The notes below the pieces were generated by a model. It made no database searches. It saw only the letters and a program-made list of their open reading frames with translations, and was not told the DNA's origin. The position numbers and the translations under genes are program-made. A stretch of 64,000 bases of DNA from Sorex araneus. Lineage: Eukaryota > Chordata > Mammalia > Eulipotyphla > Soricidae. The stretch's first letter is position 1; each line of letters opens with the position of its first letter. The stretch covers positions 333,051,179 through 333,115,178 of the forward strand of contig NC_073303.1 of assembly GCF_027595985.1 (NCBI RefSeq), given 5' to 3'. Below are positions 21,301-33,580 of this stretch, piece after piece.

Positions 21301-24300
21301 GCTTTTTTTAATTGTAGACCCCTTTCACTGTCAGCTTCCAAAGGAATACTGTCAGCTTTCATCATGACAGGCTTCCTGCTCAAAATTCTGCACTAGCTTT
21401 CTGTTGCTAAATTCCTACTGAATTAAGCACAAATTCTGTTGAGTGTTTAAGTCAATAAGTCAAGCAACCTTCAAAGTTGTCTGCTTCTGTTTCTCCACAT
21501 GTATGATTCTGATAAAGAAACACTGACATGCTCTTATCTATTGCACCTGGGTAACCTTAACATGCCAAGTATTTAAACAATCATAATTTTTTTGTTTGTT
21601 TGTTTGCTGTTTGGTTTTTGGGCCACAGCTAGCAGTGCTCAGGGATCACTCCTGGCAGTGGTCAGGGTCACTACCAGGAGTAATCTGTGATCCTGTATGG
21701 GTGCCAGGGGTCAAACCCAGTTTGGTTGGACACAGGCACTGAAAATCCCTGCTGTACTATCACTCTGGCCCCACAACCCCTGCAACCATTACACCTTGCC
21801 CTTGAATTTGTGTCCTCCGTAAATGCTGGAACAAAAGGTACTTGACCTCTCCCCTCCAGGATCTCATGGCCTGTTCTAATTCCACACCTACTAGCATGGA
21901 CCAGGTGTCTCCCTGACCTTATCTCTTTACTCCCCCGTTTTAGACAGTTAGTAAATCCTTGTTGGCAAGGATGAAATCACTGAAACACACAGTGCTATTA
22001 TTGGATCACATACTCTCTTGCTGCTTGTTGAGCTCCAACAGGAAATATCAGGCACCTTATTCACAAGAGTCCCTTAAAAAATTAATCCAGGAGAGGGGCT
22101 GGAGCCATAGCACAGTGGGTAGGGTCTTTGCCTTGCACATGGCCAACGAGGGTTCAATTCCCAGCATCCCATATGGTCCCCTGAGCACCGCCAGGAGTAA
22201 TTCCTGAGTGCAGAGCCAGGAGTAACCCCTGTGCATCTCCAGGTGTGACCCAAAAGGAAAAAAAAATTAATCCAGGAGGAACAGCCAAGATATGTGTGGG
22301 GTTACTATGTTAAACTGGATGGTCTTACAAAAAATTTTCTTCAGTTCTGGAGATAATCTGAAGCTTCTTATTTATTTGTTTTGGATTTTGGGGCTCATAC
22401 TCAGTGGTTCTCAGGGCTTACTCCTGGCTTTGTGCTCAGATTTATAGGTAGTGCTGGGATTGAGGAGGGGTCAGCTAGTACAATGCGAGCACCTCGTCCA
22501 CGGTGCTAATCTCTCAGGCCCTATTAAAAAAACCATTTATATTTCACATTTACTTTAATGTCTGGTAATCATCAGGAACTAAATTATTTTCATCTTACAG
22601 TCTTACTAACACAGTATTTCATGACCTGTATTCAAATATTTGATGAGAGGCTGCTTAAAAGGCTTATTTGAGAATTGCCTGCATCTGAAATTGGGATATA
22701 TAATTTCTTTCTTTCACTTTATGCAGTTCCCTCTTCTCTCTTGATATTTCCCAAGTAAAATTATTTAACTTCACTGTATGTTTTCTCTAGCAATTCTTTT
22801 CCAGACTATAAAATCAAGAGCTTGGGCCTTGTGGGAGACTGCGACTGGCTTCTCTGGTCAGTCTTGGTGTGGGCTGCTACTGGGAGCCATTCCAGAAGAG
22901 AAGGGACTGATCAAATCTCCAGGAGGAAAAGGGATCTGGGCAAAATCTGCCAAGCAGAAAGGTAGAAAGAGAAAACTGGTCTTGGGAAAAGACGTCTGAA
23001 GTGTATCAGAAGCTTAGTCTTTCCTCTTGCTGCCCATGAGTTTGTAGCTTACTTTCCAATCAAATCCTTTATAAACCGTTTGCCCCAGCCTGAAAGTAAG
23101 ATGGTTTGGTGGGGATATAAAATCTGCTATCAGGGCCGGATCAGCAGTACAGCAGGTGGGACACTTGCCTTGCATGCAGTTGATCCAGGTTAGATACCCA
23201 CACCCAGTATGGTCCCCCAAGCCCACTAGGATGATCCCTGAGAACAGAGCCAGAAGTAAGTCACACCTACTGGGTGTGCCCCCAAACAAACAAAAAAGAA
23301 ATCTGTCATCTTCTCAGGTTACTAGCACCTGAATACAACTTTTACAACATTATCATCATCATCATCTCGGTTGATCGTCGATTTTCCAGAGTGGTCTCAG
23401 TAACGTCTCCATTCGTCAAGCCCTGAGATTTTAGAAGCCTCTCTTTACTCGTCCTTCCCAATGGTGCCACACTGGAGGCTCTTTCAGGGTCAGGGGAATG
23501 AGCCCCATCATTGTTACTGGTTTTGGCATATGAATACGCCATGGGGAGCTTGCCAGTCTTTCCTATGCAGGTAGGAAACTCTCGGCAGCTTGCCAGGTTC
23601 TCCAAGAAGGAGAACTAGGCTATAAGATGTCGCTTCTGCTTCCAGGAGCTTGGTTTTATAGTCTCTGAATGTTGGCCATTGATGGGATTACAAGGTGGGG
23701 GGGTGAGTCGCCTGCACAGTTTCTGGGTGTGACTGCCTAGCTACTGGAAAGTGGGGGATCTGGGTGGAAGAGGCCCAGTCCTGATCCATGCAGGCTTGGA
23801 GATCTCAGCCCTGGGTCCTGCACACCTGGGTTCCTGTGCCAATTCCTTCATGCGCAAGGCTGTTCCAAACTTGTGGAGAGGGGCCTTGAGCATGGCTGTG
23901 GCTGGGTTCCGGAGGTCTTCGGCTGCTGGGGCTCTGCTCGGGGCAGGGAGGGAAACTCAACCTATCTCCTCCATGGGGCCCTGGTTAAGACAGCCAAGCA
24001 TGGGGACAAGAGACTACTTGCTCTCTTCCGGTAGCTTGGTCTTATAGTCTCTGGATGTTGGCCATTGATGGGATTACACGGTGCTGGGGGCAGTTTCTGA
24101 GTGTGAATGCCTAGCTACTGGAATGAGAGATCTGGGCGGAAGAGGCCCAGTCCTGATCCGAGACTATGATATCCTATGATATTAAAAAAAAAAAATGTTC
24201 TTGGGGCTGGAGAGGTAGTATAGCAGGTAGGGCACTTGTTTTGCACACACCAAACCCAAATTCGGTCCCCAGCATCCCACATAATTCCCCAAGCACCACC

Positions 24301-27300
24301 AAGAGTAATTCCTGAGTGCAGAGCCAGGAGTAAGTAACCCTAGAGTATTGCCAGGAGTGATCCCAAAACTAAAATAAAAAAGATGTTCTTAAATAAACTG
24401 ATTCTTGGGTAGGTACAGGTTTCTTTATACGAAATAATTTTTTTTTTTTGGAAGACAAAGTTTCCATTTATCTCAAGAGTGTGTTTCTTGGGGCTGGAAC
24501 AAGAGCACAGCGGGTAGGCGTTTGCCTTGCACACGCGGTTGACCTGGGTTCGATTCCCAGCATCCCATATGTTCCCCTGAGCACCACCAGGGGTAATTCC
24601 TGAGTGCAGAGCCAGGAGTGACCCCTGAGTATCACGTGGTGTGACTCAAAAAGCAAAAAAAAAAAGAGTGTGTTTCTGTTGTGGTTTTATTTTGTTTCCA
24701 TCTGTCATAACCTGGTCCAGTTCCTAGTGAATTGCCCAAATTGTTATAAGAAAAATGGATTCATTTATTTTGCTTGTTTTTTGTTTGTTTGTTTTTGGAC
24801 CAGCTGCACCAGGTGATGCTCAGGGCTTACTCTCTGCTCTGGACTCAGGGTTGGGCTCCTGAGGGCTCAGGGGACTATATGGAATGCCGGAATGCTCAGT
24901 GTCCTACATATTCTTTATCCACTCCTCTGTAAGACAGGCATTCAATTGCTTCTGTATTTTAATTTTTGGCCCCAACTGCATGGTTGTAGGGGCTCCTGGG
25001 AACTCTGTGCTCAAGGGTCAAGCCTGGAGCTTGTCATGCCGTGCCTGGGACTTAATCCAGGCTTTTTGTATGCAAAGCATGTGCACAGCCATTTGAGCTT
25101 TCTAACTCTGCTTCCATATTTTAGCTTTTGTAAATAACACTGAGCTAAACACTGGGGCAGGGATAATTTTTATTGTATTGATACTTTTGTGTTCCTTGGA
25201 TAGCTACCCTGATTTGGATCCCTGGATCATAGAATAGGTCCCTCATTAGCTTCTCAGGGAAAGTATATGTTTTCAAAAGCAAACGTGCTAATTTACATCC
25301 CCAGAGCACGAGCTTCCTTTTCCTCCACACCTTTCTGGTACCATTTATTAAAGCGGTTTTGGATGTAAGTCATTCTCACAGGTGTGAACTTCAGTCTTAA
25401 TTTGCATTTCACAGATGATCAGCATTTTTAATATACCTATATGTCCTCTTTACAAATACATGTTCATTCAAATCTGCCCATTTTTAGATTGGTTGCTTAT
25501 AAAAACTTTGTTGTTGTCTGAGTTTTGTTTTGCTTATCTTTGGAGGGGAACACACCCAGTGGTGCTTACTCTTGGCTCTGTGCCCAGGGATTATCCCTGG
25601 TGGTACTCAGGGGATGATGGTTCTAGGGACTGAACCAGGGTGGGTTACAGCAAGTCCGGTCAGTGCCTTAATCCCTGTACTAGCTCATTGGCCCAGTTGT
25701 ATGAGATTTTTTTTTAAACATAACTTTGCTATCAGATATATGATGTGCAAATATCTTCCCCCAATAGGATAAATTTTTATTCTATTTATAGTTTTCTTTT
25801 GCTGTAAAAATCCTTTCAATTTAATGTAGTTTCAATTGTCTATCTTTACTTTCATTTCCCTTAGCATTGAGGCTGAATCCCTGAAACCACTCTAATGATG
25901 TCATGTAAATGTCATATGTTACTGTCTATGCACTTTATGATTTGGGGTCACATCTAAGCCTTTAATCCATTTTGAATTTATGTATGTATATAGGGCTAAA
26001 GAGTAGCTTCATTCTTTTTGCCTGAAGCCGTCCAGCTTGCCAATACTATTTGTTGGATAGATTCTCCTTCCTCTATTGTGTGGTCTTTGTCTTAAATCAA
26101 ATATCAAAAAGTGGGTGGGTTTATTTCTGGACTTTCAATTTTATCTTATCGATATGTGTTTTTTTTCTTCTTCATTGATCTCTGGGCCACATCCCTGGTA
26201 CTCAGGGCTTACTCTTAGCTCTGCACTCAAGAATTACTTTTGACAGTGCTGGGGGTGAGGGGGGAACACATGAATAAGAGGGATAAAGCCTGAGTCAGCC
26301 ATATGCAAGGCAAGTACATACTTTCCCTACCCACAGGACTATGGGTCTAGCCTCAATATGTGTATCCATTTTTATTCTAATAACATAATTTTAATTTCAT
26401 CCGGGCTGGAGCGATAGCACAGTGGTAGAGCATTTGCCTTGCACGTGGCCGACCTGGGTTCAATTCCTCCGCCCCTCTCGGAGAGCCAGGCAAGCTACCG
26501 AGAGTATCTCGCCCACACAGCAGAGCCTGGCAAACTCCCTGTGGTGTATTCGATATGCCAAAAACAGTAACAACAAGTTTCCAAAAAATGGAGACGTTAC
26601 TGGTGCCCGCTCGAGCAAATTGATGAGTAACAGGATGATAGTGACAGTGAATTTCTTTCAGTTTGAAAATCAGCATTTTAACAAATAATCATTGCAGCTA
26701 ATTTGACAGGCATATAAAATGACCAAGTATCTAAATATGCCAGAGATTTTGCTAATTCTTTAAAATATGCACAAAACAAAGGACCTGGAAAATTTTCTGG
26801 TCAACTCTGAGGTCCAAATGTGCCACATTCCTACTAATCTTCTAAGTAACACTGGTATGTGCTTATGCAGTTGTGTTAGACATGACACCAATAAATGTTA
26901 TCTCTCAATGCCTCTGGGGCAGACAGGAGTTGATCTTTGATCTAGATTCTAAGACGCAGATCTCATGCTCTTCTCGGGCTGGGTGTTGGGTTAAAAGTGA
27001 CTGGAATTGTCAGGGGAAATTGTCATGACCAGGAATATCCACCACCTCAGTGGTTTTTCAGTTCTGTTTGCTCATTCAACTCACTGGTGACTACTAAGAC
27101 AAATTATTACAAACATCTAAACTTCATCCAGACCTGAATGCGGTACACTTTTCAAAGCTTCCTAGAGGATTCTAATGTATGCCTGCAGTTGAAAACCAAT
27201 TGCTTGATGGAGGAGGGAGGGAGGAAGAGGGAGAGGGAGAGGGAGAGAGGCCAAGACAGATAAGACTGCAGTGACAAGAAAAATAAAACCACATAGATAC

Positions 27301-28764
27301 TTGGGCAGAGGGAAATCTAGTTTGACAGGGATTACTCCAAGCACAGGAAACAACTGCCTTATAGGCAGCCCAGGTTCAATCCCTGGCATCCCACATGGTC
27401 CCCTGAGCACTGCAGGGAGTATTCCTGAGTGCAGAGCCAGGAGTAACCCCTAAGCACAGCTGGCTGTGGCCCCAAAACAAAAGCAAAAATCCAAAGAAAG
27501 AAATAAAAAAGAAGGCCACCCTAAGAAAATAGAAAACAGCATTATTCAGAGGGAGAGCCTCATGTTTCTCTTATCCGCCTGGCTTTTATGAAGAAAAAAA
27601 GTGAAAAAGCATAATAGTAATCAGGGGAGCTTTCTCTAACTCTGCGACCTCAACCACTGACTATTATCTGAGCTTAGGGCAAGAACCCTCTCTCTATGCC
27701 TAGGTTTTTGGCCCGACTGAATTTAAAGCCAAAGCTCAAAGATAAAAGAAATTAGACTGCAGATCTCAGCTCCTGCCCCAAAACCATTAATCAGCTCTAT
27801 GGCATCAAGCCCATCATCCCATCTCTCCAGAGGCATCCTGTCTATAAAATGAGGGTTTTTAGGATTGCAACCTCTGAGGCAGAGCTACTCAAAATGCAGT
27901 CCAAGATAAGACACAGTGTTGACTGAAGAATGTAAATGATTGTGGGTCCTGAGAGACTGTACAGTGGTGGGGCACTTGCCTTGCACGTGGCCAAGCTGGG
28001 TTGGATGACCAGCATCCCACGTGGTCCCTGAGCACCATCTGGAGTGATTCTTCAGTGCAGACCCAATTGTAACCCCTGAATATCACTGTGTCCCCCCCAC
28101 CAAAAAAAATGTATGATTGTGACTGGAGGGATAGCAAGTAGTTAAATTGGGGTCATTGCCTCTGTGGAGTTGGGAATGGGCAACCTCCACCCATATTCCC
28201 CTTTCCCTGGAGCCCAGAGGTTACGCCCACAAACCATCTCTGGCCTGATTTAAACTCATTAATGGCCATGATTCAGAGACTGACAAATCTGCAAGAGTCA
28301 CGAGTTCATCCAAAAATCTCAGAATTCCTGGAGCGAATTTTATACTCCACTCCACGTGACAGGCTTGGGTGTTGGGAAGGGTAACTAAAGGTGGTGGGAA
28401 GGTGTTATGGTGGTGGGATTGGTGTTGGAATACTGAATATGGTAAATGACTGTGAACTATTTTATTAAAATAAAATAAAATCAGAAAAAATAAATTGGAG
28501 TCATTAAAAGCACTGGTCGGGGCTGAAGTGATAACACTGCGGGTAGGGCATTTGCCTTGCACATGGCTAACCCGGGTTCGATTCCCAGCATCCCATATAG
28601 TCCCCTGAGCACCGCCAGGAGTAATTCCTGAGTGGAGAGCCAGGAGTAAGGTCTGAGCATTGCTGGGTATGGTCCAACATTGCCACCTCCCCAAAGACAG
28701 AATGCAAACGAGAGGCAGGGGACTGCAGTAAAGCACTTGTGAGGCCCTGGTTTCAATTGCCAGC

Positions 28765-28842
<78 letters not shown>

Positions 28843-31800
28843 CGCCCTCCCACAGAATCTACAAGAGTAAAAGAGCACAAGCTTCTCAACAAGAAAGTTC
28901 TGCTATTTGAAATCAATACATTAGCTCACCAAAAGTCTGTTCAGAAACGGAAGGGTTATTTTTTTCCTTCTTCTGTTGTTGGGATCACATCTAATGGTGC
29001 TGGGAGCAGGGGTTGGGGCTACACCTGCCTTGGAATTTAGATGAAGTTCCCAATCATGTGGCAGCGTAGACCAACCCGGACCTTCTGCATAGAAAGCACG
29101 CACTCTCACCCTGAGCCACATGCTCGCCATATTTTATCACGGTCCTTCATCTTGTCAGAAGTTAAAGGGAAATGCTTTAAAGCAGCTTCAGGTGGGGAAA
29201 AAAAAAAAAACCTCCTGGCTTTGACTTCCTCTTTTGGCCTTACTGTCTCTAGCAGTTCTAACTTGAATTGGAAAGTACCTGAATGAGGCTTGGGTTGATT
29301 TGGGTGTTTTTTTCTTCTTTTTTAGCTTGTTTTTTTGCTTTGCTAAAGTTGAGGATCAAATCTAAGGCTCACAGAGGCAAAGCATGCATTCTTCTACTGA
29401 GCTGCATCTCCTGCCAAGAAGGCTTTTGTTTTCTTTCTCTTTTTGTTATTTTAAATTATTCTCCACCCTCTTTTTAATTTTCGGGCTATACTAGTTGTGT
29501 TCAGGGCTTACTCCAGGCTCTGTGCTCAGGGTTCACTCCTGGCAGGGAGACTACATGTGGTGCTGGGGACCGAAGCTGGGTTTGGGTGTGGAAAGCAAGC
29601 ACCCTACCCACGGCACTATTTCTCCAGTCCCAAAGCTTCTTTTATTTATTTTTTATTTATTTTTGCCACACCCAGCTATGCTCAGGGCTTACTCCTGGCT
29701 CTGTACTTAAGAATCACTCCTGGTGGGCTCTGGGGATCATATGCTGGAATTGAACCCAGTATGCATCGAGGGAGGCAAGAGTGCTTACCTCCCCAGCCCC
29801 CAAAGTCTTTTTTTTTAACGGTATCAAGAGTTAGAGAAATAGTAGAGGAAATATGGTACTTGCCTTGCATGTGGCAAAACCCTATTTGATTCCTGGCACC
29901 ACACATGATCCCCTAACAACGTAAAGGTCACTCCTGAACACAGTCAGAAATAGCCTGAACACTGCTGGGATGGCCCCACCCCCCTAAAAAGTGTTATGAG
30001 ACACGATTTATAGCTCATATAATTCACCATTTAAAGGTACAGTTCTGGGCCAGGAAGGTAGCTCAAAGAGCTGGAACACTGCCTGGAGTAGTTCTGGTGC
30101 CCCTGATTACTGACTAAATAAATACTACTTATTTATTTTGGGGCGGTCCAAACTAAATAAAATGTACAATGGATTATTTTTAATATAAGTTGTATGACAA
30201 TTACCACAATCTCAGAACATTTTCATTACACCCGCTCCCCTCTTCCCCCCTCCACCTCCAAAGAAACCGTCTACACCACTGGCCTCTACTCTTCCTCTCC
30301 CAGCTCCTGGGAACTTCTACTCTGCATCTGTCTCTGGAACTTTAGCTACTGAACATCTCCCAGACATGCAATCATCTGATGCCTCATTTCTTAAACTGTG
30401 GGTTGGGACCCCACACGGGGCCATGGAATTGCACAAGGGAATCATGGGGAATTTAGCAAAAGCACAAATGAATGCACAGAACCAAGAAGTAATTTAAAAT
30501 CAACCATGGAATAAACCTCAAGTGTTTTTGGTAGTGCTTGCAACATGGAATTTCTCAAATGAAAATGAGTTGTGAGTGGAAACATTGATGAAAACCTAAC
30601 ATAGGTTGGTGAGATGGTACAATGAGTAAGGCACTTGCCTTGCTTGCTGCTGGTCAGGGTTTGATCTCCGGCACTCCAAGTGGTTCTCCAGCCCTGCCAG
30701 GAGTGATCCCTGAGCACTGAGCCAGGAATAAGCCCTGAGCACTGCCGGGTATGGCCCAAACCTCTCCTTCCTTCATGCTTCAAAAAAAAGAAAACCTGAT
30801 CTAAAATATGATTTATTTCCCTTGGAATAATGTGTTAAAATTTGTCCATATTGTGGCATGTATTAGTATTTCATTCTTCTTTTTTTTTTTGAGGTTGAAT
30901 AATATTCTATCATTTAATTCTATCAACTTTTAATTATTTTCTACTTTTTATCTCCCTCAAGGTAACACAAAGAGATATTTAGTAGTATTGCCTGTGTAAA
31001 TTTTTTGTTTGTTTATTTGGGGGGCTACACCCAGCAGTGCTCAGGGTTTACTCCTGGCTCTGCACCCAGTGATCACTATTAATTCGACTTGGGGGATCAT
31101 ATAGAATGCCAAGGATTGAACCCAGGTTACCATGTACAAGGCAAGCAACTTACGATCTGTGCTATCACTCCTGCCCATCTGCGTAATTTTGGGGGTTTGG
31201 AGACCATATCTTTTTGTTCTTATGGGGCTACTCCTAGCTCTGTGCTCAAGGGCCACTCTTGGTGGTGCTCCGGTGACCATATGTGGTGCCAAGCATCGAA
31301 AAGGGTTGGTGCATGCAAGCCAAGTCCCGTAATCCCTATGCTCTTTCCAGCCCCGGCCTGCATAGTTTAGAAAGCTGAAGTCCGTCAGATGGAACCCTCT
31401 CAGGTATCTGAAGCAAAATAACTTGTTTAGGATGAATGGCAGGAGGCACTGGATGATGTGCTTGAACATCAGCTCCATTTTCTGATTTTCAAAAATTTCA
31501 GTCCTGTGGCCAGAGCAATAGTACAGTGGGTAGGATGTTTGCTTTGCACGAGGCCAACCAGGGTTTGATCCCCGGCATCCCATATCGTCACCTGAGCAAT
31601 GCCAGGAGTAATTCCTGAGTGCACGGCCAGAAATAACCCCTGAGTATCGCTGGGTGTGACCCAAATAGAAAAGAAATATATTTTAGTCCTAATAAAATGC
31701 TATTTTATTAGCAACATGTTATTCTAACTTCCATTAGCAAACCAAAGTGTGAAAGATGATCTGAAATAAAGGCAGAAAGGAGGAGGGGGAGAAAGTGAAA

Positions 31801-33523
31801 GAAAGAAAAGAAAACAGAAATGATTAAAAGGAAAGAGAGGAAGGAAAGGAGGGAGGGAAACTACTCTTGCTGGCCCCATCATTCTTTTTTTTTTTCTTTT
31901 TGGGTCACACCCAGCAATGCACAGGGGTCACTCCTGGCTCATGCACTCAGGAATCACCCCTGGTGGTGCTCAGGGGACCATATGGGATGCTGGGATTTGA
32001 ACCCGGGTCGGCCACGTGCAAGGCAAACGCCCTACCCACTGTGTTATCACTCCAGCCCCTGGCCCCATCATTTTAATCTTTTTTTTTTTCTCTTTTGCCT
32101 CTCAAAAGATTTTATTTATTGTTTTGAGGATCAGTACACAGGCATTCTAATTTGTACATACATTCTGAAGTACATTCTTTTTTTTTTTTTTTTTTTTTTG
32201 GCTTTTTGGGTCACACCTGGCGATGCACAGGGGTTACTCCTGGCTCTGCACTCAGGAATTACCCCTGGCCATGCTCAGGGGACCATATGGGATGCTGGGA
32301 TTTGAACCCGGGTTGGCCGCGTGCAAGGCAAATGCCCTACCTGCTGTGCTATCTCTCCAGCCCCCTGAAGTACATTCTTAACGTACATACTAAAGTATAT
32401 AAATTCTTACCATCATTCTTATCTTAAAACCAGTCTGCACAGTAAGGGAAAATGCACTGTCTACTCCAGGCTTCCCAGACCATGCAGGAAGAAGTGTCTA
32501 GGGCTCAATTCACCAGGACCAGGTCTATCTGCTTCCCATGCTCACAGCCCAGGGAGGATGTGAACGCCTCTCATTTCCCTCAGCCCCGTAAGAACTGACG
32601 GGAAATGAAAACAATATGGTTCTGGAAAATTTCTACTTTCTTATTCTTTGCAGGAGTCACTGCAATCCTTATAAATTCTAAGTATAGCACCAACATGTTT
32701 TAGCAAACCTTTCACTTCTGCATTTCTTTCACTCCTAGAACTGCTGATCCTAAAATCTATTTCACCTTTGCTAGCTCTTTTTCAAGTGAGAGTTCTTCCT
32801 GTTTGATTTTTGCTGATTCATCTTTTGTTCTTTTTTTATGCCTACCTTCAGGTCTTCCTTACTCTAGTGGTGAGCTATACTCAATTCTTTCTGGAAAACA
32901 AGATGAGGGAAATAAACACAGAACTTCTATAGTCTGAAGCAGTAATTATTTAAAGCTCTGAGGAAAAAAAAGTATTACCAAGGGATGGATAATGGTAAAC
33001 ACCAAAGTTAGCATCTCCTTTTTGTGATTCATCAGGATCCAAGAAGTATTTATTAAAGTTTGGGGTCAGAGAGATAGTACTGCTGATAAGGTGCTTGCCT
33101 TGCAAGCAGCCGACCTCAGTTCAATCCCAGGCATCATATATGGTCCTACAAGTGATCCCTGCGACTAAGTCAAGAATAAGTCCTGAACACAGTCAGGTGT
33201 GACTCCAGAACAAAACAAAAACAAAAACTAAATTACAATTTAATACCTTCATCATCATCAATTTAATACCTTAAAAGTAAATATTTATTTTTAATAACTA
33301 GGAATCAAACCCAGTTTGGCAGTGTGCAAGGTACTCTCTATGGCCCCAGGGCAAGTTCTTGACCTATTTGTACCTCAATTTCTTGGGAAATGACGGTAAT
33401 GATGGCTCTGCTTACCTAAACTATTGTCTTGATTTTTATTGCTGAACATTAAGTATGATATGATAGAACAGACTTCTTAAGGGCTCAATAAACATTATTA
33501 TATAAAAATCATTGGCAACAACA

Positions 33524-33580
<57 letters not shown>

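Larger units (their letters stand above)
25108..26401 (-). mobile_element. L1 ORF2/3' fragment, antisense
   Basis: Antisense L1 landmarks run in order: TTTGCATTTCACAGATGATC, TATCAGATATATGATGTGCAAA, TTTAATCCATTTTGAATTTA, TTCATTCTTTTTGCCTG and GGGTTTATTTCTGGACT. It is split by SINE-A copies at 25535-25696 and 26182-26355. Coding frames are decayed. Confidence 0.85.

Noticed and set aside
28221-28916. 231-codon minus-strand open frame with a Cys-Val repeat
   Set aside because: It is the (CA)n array read in frame plus antisense SINE-A sequence. No conserved protein is present.
30400-30500. Possible hAT transposon end (CTTAAACTGTGGGTTGGG)
   Set aside because: The match is too short and degraded to assign to a family by eye.
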